Source: Cudoniella acicularis
Lineage: Eukaryota > Ascomycota > Leotiomycetes > Helotiales > Helotiaceae
Reading direction: 5' to 3'
Length of the DNA stretch: 46,400 nt
NCBI GenBank assembly: GCA_013054445.1
Contig: JAAMPI010000270.1
Span: 1 to 46,400 of the forward strand
A program made the position numbers and the translations under genes. The notes under the pieces are model-generated. The model searched no databases. It saw nothing but the letters and a program-made list of their open reading frames with translations, and was not told the DNA's origin. This document shows, piece by piece, positions 32,780 through 42,644 of this stretch (positions within the stretch are counted from its first letter, which is position 1; each line of letters starts with the position of its first letter).

Positions 32780-33877
32780 CTATCCAAAAGTCTTGTTCAT
32801 GAATTGATGGGCGAGCTCGACTCCCAAAAATGTTGCTGCATTCGCAGGTATAGCCCTTGCAATTGCCGGTCCAAAGCCAGGGAAGAATGCTTTGTATCCG
32901 CCACTCTTATACAACCCACTGACAATACCGCCAATTGTTGGCTTTCCTTCCATCGTCTGAAGACGACTCTTCACAGTGTCCACTGGGAATACAGGAATCC
33001 ACATAGCCACACCAGCAGCGGCTCCTGCACAAGTAATTGCCAACAAACTCAGATCTCCACTTGGCTTGCCTGTTACCGGGTCCACTGGAGTCAACTTTCG
33101 CTTGATGACCTCGTAGGCTGCAAAGTATGCTGCGGATCCTGGGCCATCTCTTGCTAAGGTGGCAACTGAACCTCTGAACACGGAGCGAATTCCCCCTTCC
33201 TTGTAGAGTTGTCGCACAACATCTACACCACCACTGTATTTTGGTTTCTCCCCTGGTGCTAATTGTTTCTGCCCTTGAATTTGTAGAAGCACCTTTACTC
33301 GCTCGAACGGGGCGGTAATAAGGGTCATTGGAATTGCGGAGAAGAATCCTGCTGCGGAGACTTGTGCAACAGAGAGTTGATTGTCGTGGACCGTAGAAAA
33401 GCGGCGCACGAGGCCTTTGCCAACATCGTAGCCCCAGAATGACACCGCAACTGCTCTCGGCCATCAGCAAGTGTCCTTTCGCGCATAAACGAAAAATAAT
33501 GTGTACTTACACATGGGAGTAACGCCCAGCAACGGCGCACTGACACCGGCATATAAACCCCTCCTTAAGCCATCCCTCGCGATACTCTTCCTCACCACAT
33601 CTATGGCACTGCTGTACACGCCCCGGTCTGCAGTCTGTAATCGGACCTTGACCAGATCAAAAGGGTGTCCCACTACCACAGCGCATACACCACCAAAGCC
33701 TCCGGCTGCCAGACTTCTCAGTCCCTGGAGAGATTTCTTCCCGGCTTCTTTCACATTCCCCTTCAATTCCTGTTTGGACTCAGGAACGTGGGGTAGTTTG
33801 TCTGCGATGGCTGGCGGAAGGGCGTCGAGTTTCTTGTTGATTTGCGCGCCGGTCGAGGGCGTCGAGGAGGACGACAT
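32780..33877 (-). CDS. acuH: Mitochondrial carnitine/acylcarnitine carrier-type protein, 2 exons, 345 aa
   Basis: Exons 33877-33511 and 33450-32780. The 60-nt intron (GTAAGT, CTGAT branch, GCAG) splits the Phe codon in VTPMFAVSFWGYD. Three mitochondrial-carrier repeats are visible by their signatures: HPFDLVKVRLQT, APFERVKVLLQIQ and FPVDTVKSRLQT (each Px[D/E]xx[K/R]). The second repeat resembles the carnitine carrier form (P-x-E-R-[I/V]-K-x-x-LQIQ), as does GVTPMFAVSFWG. The likely role is exchange of acylcarnitine for carnitine across the inner mitochondrial membrane, linking peroxisomal or cytosolic acyl groups to the matrix. The ~40-residue N-terminal extension is polar. A related amino-acid carrier of the same subfamily is possible; the symbol follows the Aspergillus gene. 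Confidence 0.85.
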
Positions 33878-35245
33878 CGCAGAAGGAGTGGAGAGAGTGC
33901 GCGCAAAGTTTCGAAACGGGAAAACAATGAGAGAAGAGCTTTATTTTGGCTCGTGGGTAATTGAAGCTCGCATGCGGCCTGTCAGTGTCTGGCGGGCAAG
34001 CGGCCCAAGAGTTGCCGAGGTTTGGGACTTGCCCCGAGCACAAGGCCGAGCATGGCCAAAAGCATGAAATACCGAACCGTTTGTTAACGTTTCATGCAGT
34101 TTCGCATCTGATATTTTTCAATTTAATAAGACAAATGCTTTGTCTATTGGTCTATATTTATGGGGATAAGGAAATATTTTAGGAAACTTGGGGATCTCAG
34201 CCTCCTTGGAACGCTTTGATGAGGAGTTTGGTAACCTAAAAACAACCACCTTTGGATGTGTCGATCTGCTTTGGACGGTTTGGAGAGCAAAGATCGTATA
34301 GAAGGCTGTGTTTAGCATCAATGGCATGGTGATCGCATGAGTGTTGCTTAGAATCTTGCCTAGAAGCTGCCGCTGAATCTTGCCTTGGAGATAAGACAAC
34401 TATTTTCGGACCCCCGAAGGCATTTAACCCACCGTGAAAGGTATAGGGGGACTCCCGAGGTTTTCACCGCCCTCCCTCGAGGCTCTCCTGCCGCCCGAGG
34501 TATCCCAGTGGTACAACTTGCATGCTGACTACCGACCTACCGGCCTATCGACCTACCGGCCTAGGTAATCTTTGCTCCGGAGTCATAACAGGTGTCAGGT
34601 AAGTAAGTCATCGACACTGATTGTGCTGTAAAAGTGTCAGGGTGACCGTGATATGTCGTCACCTGACACGGTACCCCCCGGCCCGTTCCCGATACCGCTG
34701 GTGGAGAGCGTGGAGTTGGGCATCATTGAGCAATGAGGTGTGTGCTGGCATCGTGTGAAGCTGGACGTTTAATTTTTCAATCATCAATCCTGTATTGTTC
34801 CCCCCCACCGTCCCGCGCGCATGAAAAGTCTCCGATGACTGCAATGTGACAAGAACGCTGCAGCCATGGTCCAAACCACGTTGAACCACCGTTCGCCTAC
34901 TCTGCGCCCGCAAATAGGATCACATCCTCAGACCATCTTCTGCCCTAAACGGCTTCAGGTATGGATTAACGTAGTGCCACAGCGCAATTTTCCACTGGTG
35001 CAGAAACACGTTGCTCCACAGGGAGCATCTTGATCATCCATGGTGTACCGAACAGCAGAAAAATGCGTTGTTCAAGCACGCATGAGGAACAACCCAAGCA
35101 CTCCTATATCGCCCACTTTTATAGGCAATAGACCTGGCCCACGGTCGCAAAGGCACGGTGAGTCTGATATACCTCTGTAAGAAAAACTCTCCCATCCCGT
35201 CTGCGAGTCTCATTTTCCTTCAATGAACCTCAAAATTCCCAAGTA
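33878..35245. other. Divergent intergenic region, 1.4 kb
   Basis: Upstream of both the carrier (minus) and the giant repeat gene (plus). It contains the 16-bp tandem duplication at 34533-34564 and an inverted pair GTGTCAGGT (about 34590) / ACCTGACAC (about 34661). No ORF with protein-like composition was seen. Confidence 0.45.
34533..34564. repeat. 16-bp direct repeat, two copies
   Basis: CGACCTACCGGCCTAT followed at once by CGACCTACCGGCCTAG. It sits in the long intergenic region between two divergent genes. Confidence 0.75.
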
Positions 35246-38200
35246 ATGGCTCCCAATTCCCGACCGCCCTTAACCAGCCGCATAAGGGCCTCTCTTGAGG
35301 GCAAACGCACCAAATCCGAGGTCACCAGTCCTGTACAAACCAATGGCTTTATTACTCAGGACCCCGAAGCGTTTCGAAACGCCATCGACGATGCTATCAA
35401 CAGCGACACGTTCCAGAAAGCGATTGCAGCGAATTTGGCGAAGTTGATCAAGCCTTCGATTAAGGATGCGCTGGACACCCTCCAGCCGGTGGTGGAAGCC
35501 GTCTATTCGCACGAGGTTTTACTGCGAAAAACGAACAGAAGCGTCGAGGATATTCTGATACGTCTGGATACTACTGCGAGTCGAGCGGAAAGTAGAGCAG
35601 ATAGTCGAGCGGAAAATGGGAATACAACACCGACCCCAAGCACACCAACCTCGCCGAGGCGGCGCAAACTGAGCGAATCCTCCAATCCCCAAGATATCGA
35701 GCAATTCAAATCGTCGTTAGAGAAGAACAATAAGCGGACAGTTGCGACGCTCGCGGAGCTATCCAGCGCTGTCGATGGAAATAACAAGAAGATTGCGGAC
35801 GTGGTGCAGGGACTCCAACACATACAAACCACACTCGACCCCACAAGAGACGTCTTAGACTCGCTGAAGGCTTTCTCGGATGAATCGAATACCAAAACAT
35901 CTGTTATGCAGGCACAGTTAGACCAATTGCAGACAGACATTGGCTCGATTATCGAAAGCGTGAAGTCAGTCGCCGGAGGAAATACCAGAGATATTGATCT
36001 AGTCGCCGAACATCCATCTCTGGCAGCTTACGGAACGAAGCTTGATGCGATCTCTGCAGATTTGGGCTCGTTGAAGGGAGCTTCGGATATTGACGACCGC
36101 ATAGAAGCTGTTTCGACAAGTATTGATGCTCTCAGGACAAGCATTGAAACTAGTGTTAGCTCGAATAATGAGAACTTCGGCGCTTTGGGGTCGCATCTGG
36201 CTAGAGTACTCAATGAAGTAGAAGCGCATAGTGAAAAGCTTTCGGAGATCAAAGATACCACCGCCAATCCTGAAATTTTAGAGGCCGTCCAAAAATCCAA
36301 CACCTCGCACGAATCCCATGCACAAATTCTTAACGAAATCAAGGAAAGATCCCTCAGCTCCCCGTCGGATTCGATCCCAGTACTACCTACTATCGATCCA
36401 GGAGCGACTGCCGCGCTAGAAGCTTTAAAGGCAGATCTGGCAGTGCTGAAAGAGAATGTTGAAAGCAGACTTTCCTCGAACAACGAGACTGTAGTAGGCT
36501 TGAGTTCAAAAATAGATAATGTTCTCACTGCTATTGAAGGGCACCAGGCTGGGGATCAAGGTGGAGATATTTTAGCAGCTCTCCAAAAGTCAAGTGATTC
36601 TCATGCAGAACTCCTGAAGTCGGATCTGGCAGCTCTGAAGGAAAACATTGAAGCCGGACTTACCTCGAATAATGAAAGTGTGGTTGGCTTAGAATCGAAG
36701 ATCGATATTGTTCTTTCCACAGTCGAAGCTCACAAGGCTGGAGATCAAAGTGGGGATATATTAGCAGCTCTTCAGAAGTCAAACGATTCCCATGCTTCCC
36801 ATGCAGAGGCTTTGGACTCGCTAAAGTCGATCGATAGTTCTCCTCCGGCTACCTACGAAGGCAACTTTTCTGCATTGGAGGTACAGATCGCGGCCCTACA
36901 AGCATCGTTCCAATCTTCCCATGCAGAGGCTTTAGAATCGATGAAGTCGATCGACAGCGCTCCTCCGGCTAGCTACGAAGGCAACTTTTCTGCACTAGAA
37001 GCACAGATCGCGGCCCTACAAGCATCGTTCCAATCTTCCCATGCAGAGGCTTTAGAATCGATGAAGTCGATCGACAGCGCTCCTCCGGCCAGCTACGAAG
37101 GCAACTTTTCTNCANTGGAAGCACAGATCGCGGCTCTACAGGCATCGTTCCAATCCTCCCATGCAGAGGCTTTGGGATCGATAAAGTCGATCGATAGTAC
37201 TCCTCCAGCTACCTACGAAGGCAACTTTTCTGCACTAGAAGCACAAATCGCAGCTCTACAAGCATTGCTCCAATCTCACCACAACACCTTGGACGAATTC
37301 AAAAGCTCCAGCTTGTCGACAAGTCGTGAAATCGTTCCAACAGAAGGAGATAGTGCAAATTCCATGCAAAGTGAGATCGCCACCATCATTAGCACTCTCC
37401 AGTCACACTCCGATCTACTTCTCGAAATTAAAGATGATGTATCTCCGGAAATTTTGACGGCCCTTCACGACATTGCTCAGTCTCAAGAAAATCATACATC
37501 TTTACTTGGAGAGATAAGGGAAGCGGATGTTAGCGATGAGATCTTAACTGCTTTACATACGTCGAACGAGTCTTTAGAGCAACTCCAATCCGCTGTCCAA
37601 GAGTCGAATACTTCGCATGCAACCCATGGCCTTGTATTAGAAGAACTCAAATCTACAAAGTCAATCGACGCAGCCGCTCCTTCTGAAGGCAGCAATACTG
37701 GCGATTTGAACACACAGATTACTGCCTTAGCAACCACTTTGGGAGAACATAAAGCTGCACTTGCCGAAATAAAGAGCTCAGATGTTAGCTCACAAATTCT
37801 CGCTGCCGTAAATGCATCAAACGAATCACATGCTTCCCACACAGCCTCTCTTGCTGCCATTCAAGAGTCAACGACTATATCGAACCAATCGCTCACTGAT
37901 ATTAAAGCTGCTGCCACCGATTCCACGGAATTGCACCATTCTTACTCGGCTACGTTAGCTGATATTCACCAGTCCACGGCTGGACTGGCCGACTTTCACG
38001 CTGCACACACGACTTCTCTGACTGAAATTAGGGACGCCACTATGGCATCAAATGCCGCTCACGCTACAACACTAGCCGAGCTCAAAAGTGTCCAACCAAT
38101 CGAAGCATCTTCTCGTGATGTTCCTGATAGCCCGGATCTTCCAGCGATGGAAAGCTATCTAAATTCCATCATCAGCAAACTTGAAATACAGAATGGAACT

Positions 38201-40492
38201 CTAGCAGAAATTAAGGTAGCTACAGCGAACCCTGAAATTCTCGCATCCGTGAAGGAATCCCATGGTTTACTCACAAGTACTCACGAGCTCATTGCCTCTC
38301 AAGCTCCACTGCTCGAGTCACTCCAGGAAGAGACCTCGCACGATGACATCCTTTCTAGCATTTCAGAGCTGAAAACCGCTGTGGAAGAATCTCACTCAGG
38401 CGTCAAAGATCTTCATGCGGATACGAAGACCTCGCATTCTGAGCTCACTCAAGCTATAGGTGCTTTAGCTCTTGGCAGTGCTGCAGGTGCGGGCGTGGCC
38501 GCACTCACTTCCAGTGACGGAGATTCAAGTGCAGTCCTCGAGGAGGTCAAAGCCGTCCGTGCAATTGTCGAGAGTTCTGCAGAATCGATCAATGCAACGA
38601 AAGACTCGGTTACGTCAACTGCATCTCAAATTGAAATCAACCACACAACCGTGATAACGAGTATTACTACTCTTAGCGATGAGCTTAAGTCCGAGGTCGA
38701 CGCCACTGGCACACAGATTTCAGAATCAATTACTACGTTGAGTGGTGATGTCCAGGCCATCGACATCGCCAAGCTGAGCACTATCGTTGAGCTTTGCACC
38801 AAGGAGGTCAACGAGCTCAAAGACTCCATCCAAGCTCTCGAAGGCCATGTCACTGAAACTGGAAGAAAAGTGGAGGGCTTAACAGATGGGGTTCACTTCA
38901 ATGAGAAGGGTGTGGATCAACTGAAGGAGCATGCTGTCGGTGCTGGTTTATCGGACGGAGTTCACCTCAACGAGAAGGGTGTTGACCAACTGAAAGAGCA
39001 TGCTGCTACCAGTGGTCTATGCGATGGTGTTCATTTCAACGAGAAGGGCGTGGATCAATTGAAGGAACATGGAAATGTTGGCTCCACGGAAGGATTCCAT
39101 TTCAATGAAACGGGCTTAGACCAACTAAAGGAGCATGCCGGAGGTGCCGCTGTGGGTGCTGTTGTCGGTGCTGCTTTATTGGAGGGAGTTAATTTCAACG
39201 AAAAAGGAGTCGATCAGCTGAAAGAGCATGCTACTAGTGAGCGACGTGAGTCCCTTCCAGAAGGAGCTTGGTTTAAAAAGTCGAGCCCTATTGTTTCTCG
39301 AGCTGTCGTCGATCCCAATGAGGAAAGTCTAGATGCCGAAAAGGAGTACAACTATCTATCGCCCGTGGCCGAGGAGAGCCCCGTCCAAGATACCACCCCG
39401 CTACCTAACGTGGCGGAGAACCTTGCAGCGCCTGTCGAGGAGACAGCTCCCGTTGTTGAAGATCCGGAAGAAAATCGACCTGAGGAGCAAGCAGAAGCCC
39501 CTGTCGAGAATGAGGTCGCGGAGCCTGTTGAGCACGCCTCAAAGCCAGCTGAGGAGGCCGCGGATGTCGTTGAGCATGCATCAGAACCTGTCGAGGAGGC
39601 CTCGGAGCCTGTGATTGAGGATGCTTCAGAACCTGTTGAGGAAGCATCGGAGCCTATGATTGAGGATACTTCAGAACCTATTAAGGAAGTATCGGAACCT
39701 ATCGAGGAAGCCTCAGAGCCTGTGATTGAGGATGCTTTAGAACCTGTTGAAGAAGTATCAGAATCTATCGAGGAGGTCTCGGANCCTGTGATTGAGGATG
39801 CTTNAGAACCTNTTGANGANGCNTCGGANCCTGTNATNGAGGATGCCTCGGAACCCGTCGAGGAGGCCTCGGAGCCTATCATTGAGCATGCCTCCGCTAT
39901 TGAAGAAGCATCGGAACCTGTTATCGAGGAAACTCCAGCGCTTGTTGATGAAGCCGAAGAAGGTGATCAAGAACCCGCGAATATTTCAGCACCCGAGAGT
40001 GAAGAGATCGAGCCAGAGAATGAGAGTGAAGACATTGTTGAGCCCCAACTAGAGGCCGAAAGCCACCCAATTGCCCAAACGGAAGAATCAGAATCCAAGG
40101 AGCCAGATTTTGAAGAAGAGCCGGTGGTGACCGAAAAAATTGAGGAGCCTGAACAGGATGTCTCGGCGGCCGAGAAAGGCAAAGATGTCGATTCCGAAGG
40201 GCCACTTAGTCCAGCACCTACGCCGGCAGATGACGAAGGATTGGCAACTCCTTTATTAGAAGAAGAAGAGGATTCATTTGGAGCTGACTCCGAGGACGAG
40301 TCTCGAGATGCTACAGAACCCGAATCCGCCAGTGCTTCTGCATCAACCTCTGCGATTGCATCTCCTTCATCCCCGTCTTTCCCAGGCAGCAAGAAAGGAA
40401 AGAAGGGCAAGAAGGAGAAGAAGGAAAAGAAGGGAAAGACAAAGAAAGAGAAAGTACCTTTTGTGATGGAGGGGGACGAACCTGAAGATTGA
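35246..40492 (+). CDS. Giant coiled-coil repeat protein, single exon, about 1748 aa
   Basis: One uninterrupted frame of 5.2 kb from MAPNSRPPLTSRIRAS to FVMEGDEPED. Order: disordered N-terminus; a conserved-looking segment (DPEAFRNAIDDAINSDTF); a long Ser/Leu/Glu heptad-rich region with recurring SNNE, SHA and LxEIK motifs (about residues 60-1200); four 40-residue tandem repeats (about 518-677); a Gly/Ala-rich hydrophobic patch (LGSAAGAGVAALT); five units around GVHFNEKGVDQLKEHA (about 1215-1330); an acidic region of SEP(V/I)xE repeats (about 1425-1550); and a Lys-rich tail (KKGKKGKKEKKEKKGK). Eleven ambiguous bases fall in two repeat blocks. No enzymatic domain. It may be a structural or scaffold protein, but I assign no function. 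Intactness over 5 kb argues for selection. Confidence 0.85.
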   Translation: MAPNSRPPLTSRIRASLEGKRTKSEVTSPVQTNGFITQDPEAFRNAIDDAINSDTFQKAIAANLAKLIKPSIKDALDTLQPVVEAVYSHEVLLRKTNRSVEDILIRLDTTASRAESRADSRAENGNTTPTPSTPTSPRRRKLSESSNPQDIEQFKSSLEKNNKRTVATLAELSSAVDGNNKKIADVVQGLQHIQTTLDPTRDVLDSLKAFSDESNTKTSVMQAQLDQLQTDIGSIIESVKSVAGGNTRDIDLVAEHPSLAAYGTKLDAISADLGSLKGASDIDDRIEAVSTSIDALRTSIETSVSSNNENFGALGSHLARVLNEVEAHSEKLSEIKDTTANPEILEAVQKSNTSHESHAQILNEIKERSLSSPSDSIPVLPTIDPGATAALEALKADLAVLKENVESRLSSNNETVVGLSSKIDNVLTAIEGHQAGDQGGDILAALQKSSDSHAELLKSDLAALKENIEAGLTSNNESVVGLESKIDIVLSTVEAHKAGDQSGDILAALQKSNDSHASHAEALDSLKSIDSSPPATYEGNFSALEVQIAALQASFQSSHAEALESMKSIDSAPPASYEGNFSALEAQIAALQASFQSSHAEALESMKSIDSAPPASYEGNFSXXEAQIAALQASFQSSHAEALGSIKSIDSTPPATYEGNFSALEAQIAALQALLQSHHNTLDEFKSSSLSTSREIVPTEGDSANSMQSEIATIISTLQSHSDLLLEIKDDVSPEILTALHDIAQSQENHTSLLGEIREADVSDEILTALHTSNESLEQLQSAVQESNTSHATHGLVLEELKSTKSIDAAAPSEGSNTGDLNTQITALATTLGEHKAALAEIKSSDVSSQILAAVNASNESHASHTASLAAIQESTTISNQSLTDIKAAATDSTELHHSYSATLADIHQSTAGLADFHAAHTTSLTEIRDATMASNAAHATTLAELKSVQPIEASSRDVPDSPDLPAMESYLNSIISKLEIQNGTLAEIKVATANPEILASVKESHGLLTSTHELIASQAPLLESLQEETSHDDILSSISELKTAVEESHSGVKDLHADTKTSHSELTQAIGALALGSAAGAGVAALTSSDGDSSAVLEEVKAVRAIVESSAESINATKDSVTSTASQIEINHTTVITSITTLSDELKSEVDATGTQISESITTLSGDVQAIDIAKLSTIVELCTKEVNELKDSIQALEGHVTETGRKVEGLTDGVHFNEKGVDQLKEHAVGAGLSDGVHLNEKGVDQLKEHAATSGLCDGVHFNEKGVDQLKEHGNVGSTEGFHFNETGLDQLKEHAGGAAVGAVVGAALLEGVNFNEKGVDQLKEHATSERRESLPEGAWFKKSSPIVSRAVVDPNEESLDAEKEYNYLSPVAEESPVQDTTPLPNVAENLAAPVEETAPVVEDPEENRPEEQAEAPVENEVAEPVEHASKPAEEAADVVEHASEPVEEASEPVIEDASEPVEEASEPMIEDTSEPIKEVSEPIEEASEPVIEDALEPVEEVSESIEEVSXPVIEDAXEPXXXXSXPXXEDASEPVEEASEPIIEHASAIEEASEPVIEETPALVDEAEEGDQEPANISAPESEEIEPENESEDIVEPQLEAESHPIAQTEESESKEPDFEEEPVVTEKIEEPEQDVSAAEKGKDVDSEGPLSPAPTPADDEGLATPLLEEEEDSFGADSEDESRDATEPESASASASTSAIASPSSPSFPGSKKGKKGKKEKKEKKGKTKKEKVPFVMEGDEPED
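36797..37276 (+). repeat. Four tandem 120-bp units (40 aa each) in the giant gene
   Basis: Each unit starts TCCCATGCAGAGGCTTT and encodes SHAEALxSxKSIDSxPPA, then YEGNFSALEAQIAALQASFQ. The period is exactly 120 bp; units begin at 36797, 36917, 37037 and 37157. Units 2 and 3 are nearly identical, so the latest duplication is recent. Two ambiguous bases (37112, 37115) lie in unit 3. Confidence 0.92.
38888..39233 (+). repeat. Five units of the GVHFNEKGVDQLKEHA motif
   Basis: The motif recurs as GVHFNEKGVDQLKEHA, GVHLNEKGVDQLKEHA, GVHFNEKGVDQLKEHG, GFHFNETGLDQLKEHA and GVNFNEKGVDQLKEHA, with short variable linkers. The linker before the last unit is an Ala/Gly/Val stretch (GGAAVGAVVGAALLEG) that looks like a Gly zipper. 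Confidence 0.9.
39520..39935 (+). repeat. Acidic SEP(V/I)-EE/ED short tandem repeats
   Basis: Roughly 10-13 codon units alternate ASEPVEE and ASEPVIED. Nine ambiguous bases (39784, 39804, 39812, 39817, 39820, 39823, 39829, 39835, 39838) fall within one 55-bp stretch, as if reads from different units or alleles were merged. Confidence 0.9.
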
Positions 40493-41329
40493 TTTGATTG
40501 ACTGGATACCCAGGGTAAGCGGAAAGGGATAGTTGGGATAAATGGAAGGGATACGAATATGGAAGGATTGAAATGATGGAAAATTGTTTGCTCGGGACTG
40601 ACTAGCGTCATTTTCTTTACATTGTCTCATTCCTGTTTCGCGATATATATATTTTTTGGCTTTTTTATGATTGTTTTTGGTTTGGATTTGGTATATACCT
40701 TCCGCTTCTCTTCTCTTCTTTATTTTCTTTACAGGCTACAGCTGCTGTGAGTGAGACCTCAAGCGCGTCGTCAGAATTTGGGAACGGAATGAATGGCACG
40801 GAGTGGATTGTGAGATGGAAATGTTACGTGAGTGTCCTATGGGCCTCCATCTATACCATTTTTGTTTGTTTGTCTTTTTTTGATTCGTTTTGGAATTCGA
40901 AATTTGAAAACGGACATATATATGTATTCATTCTAGTTATTTAACTTAGGGCGGTGGTCAAAGTGCGCGGACTTATTGCTCGGGGCGTTTTGACTGACTG
41001 ACTGACTGACTGACTGATTTGGCAATTTATCTCGTTGGAATATGTATTGTTCGATATGCAATGACAACAAGCTTTTAACGTTTATATAATGTCGCATGGT
41101 TGTCGGTTTTATTTATCGTCTTCGAAGTGATACAACTTTATCAAAAGTGATATCGAGTCTACCTATTTGAATCAGCGTGCGGTAATTTGAAGCGACTCTT
41201 TAAAGCATGCGGGATTGATATTTGGATAGCTGCAGGAAATCTAGCACACGAAATGCCGGGTTGAGCTGGGTAATAAATGCATAGCCGGGCAAGCACTCCC
41301 TTTAGTGCCTAACTAGGAAAGGAAAAATA
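40493..41329. other. 3' region of the giant gene
   Basis: Presumed 3' UTR and beyond, with T-rich tracts near 40650-40730. Only short ORFs. Holds the TGAC microsatellite. Confidence 0.45.
40991..41017 (+). repeat. (TGAC)n microsatellite
   Basis: Six and three-quarter copies of TGAC without interruption. Confidence 0.95.
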
Positions 41330-42221
41330 GAGCAGATCAAATAACAAGAAAGATAAGGATTTTCTCCTAATTTCAAAGATAAAAATAAAATATTAGTTAC
41401 TTGATTGGGTTTCTAGTTCTTCTATCTCCTTAACCGTTCTCAGCGTAGTATTCCAAAATAGGTTATAATACTCTCAATATCTCTGCTACTGTAACACATG
41501 ATAAGAAAAAAAGGTAGATTCATCCTAATCTAGCCAGCCAGCCTATCGTCTCATGTAACATGTTGACTCTCGAATTTTAGCGCTTTTCACTTAGTAGCTG
41601 TTTCTTGATTTTTCAATATCTCTGTATCTGTGAATAATTTAGTGCTTTTACTATATATATTAGGTATAGCGTAAACCGACTCTCGTTAATCTATACGGTA
41701 TTAAGTTATTGCTATTTTCACACTGAAACACACCCTTAACACTTGTATTTATTTTAATCACATTATATACTATAATAAATCAATAATATATATAAGTAGT
41801 TAATAGATTAATATAATTAACAATATTACGTACTTTTCTTTTAAATAGAAGAGATTTTCTATTATATTCTAAGGCGTTTTATTTGACCAAAGTCGCGAAA
41901 ACTTGAATTTCTCTATGAAAGGGACAAAAATCATTTAAAAAATCATTTTTCAATTTCAAAGAGATTTCTTTTTCGGTATATTAAAAGTTTACGTTTAGCA
42001 ATTAAAATATGTGGTTACATGTGTATTTATATGCTTTTCTAAAGGATGAGAAATGGTTATGTTTAGTAGGGTTTTAGAAATAGCTTCAGCAGTTGCCTAG
42101 TGCTGTAGGTTCATGTTGGAGGTAAAGGGTACAACCGTAGTACGCGGTATATAGTATATAGAAGATATATCTATATAGTCGTCGGTAGGCGGCTAAGGTG
42201 GATGGCGGAAGAAGAGTCGAC

Positions 42222-42474
42222 TGTTAGGTCGAGAGTGATTCAAGTATGTGGAATAATAATATAATTTTGACTTAAAGACTTATCTATTTACAAAGGAATG
42301 AGCGGACTATATATACTACGAGTATAGTTACTAGAAGCTTCTATATCTTTGAAATCAACGCTTATAAATCAACGCTTATAAATCAAAGCTTATAAATCAA
42401 AGAACAACCTAGAAGATTCTAGTAAGGTTTAAACCTTAAGCTTAGAATAGTGCTTATCACCTAATAATGCAACA
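42222..42474. repeat. Possible solo LTR (weak)
   Basis: Begins TGTTAGGTCG after a purine-rich stretch and ends GCAACA, giving TG...CA ends and a length (253 bp) usual for fungal Copia LTRs. No matching target-site duplication was found beside it, so the call is tentative. Confidence 0.22.
42352..42402 (+). repeat. 14-bp tandem repeat, about 3.6 copies
   Basis: AAATCAACGCTTAT twice, then AAATCAAAGCTTAT, then the partial AAATCAAAG. Confidence 0.9.
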
Positions 42475-42644
42475 CAATACGAAGTAACTATAGAATAGTT
42501 TTCGTAGTTACCTTTTTTTTTTTATCATCGATTTTTGCACGACTGGCAGTCAACTGCGAAGGCAAAATACCATGAGCGGAAGTAATTATATTAAAGTAGG
42601 ATAGTAATAGTTATTAATCGTGAAAAGAACATTATATAGTACTA

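Larger units (their letters stand above)
41330..42644. other. AT-rich gene-free block left of the Tc1 element
   Basis: Dominated by TA, AAT and ATA words (for example 41755-41830 and 42140-42180), with no coding frame. The composition is sharply different from the preceding 41 kb. It resembles RIP-mutated repetitive DNA; no element boundaries could be fixed with confidence. Confidence 0.6.

Noticed and set aside
39352..39882. 176-codon minus-strand ORF opposite the acidic repeats
   Set aside because: Its Ser/Gly periodicity is just the antisense reading of the SEP repeat codons of the giant gene.
40991..41017. TGAC repeat checked as a CRISPR-like or satellite array
   Set aside because: A simple 4-bp microsatellite without spacers.
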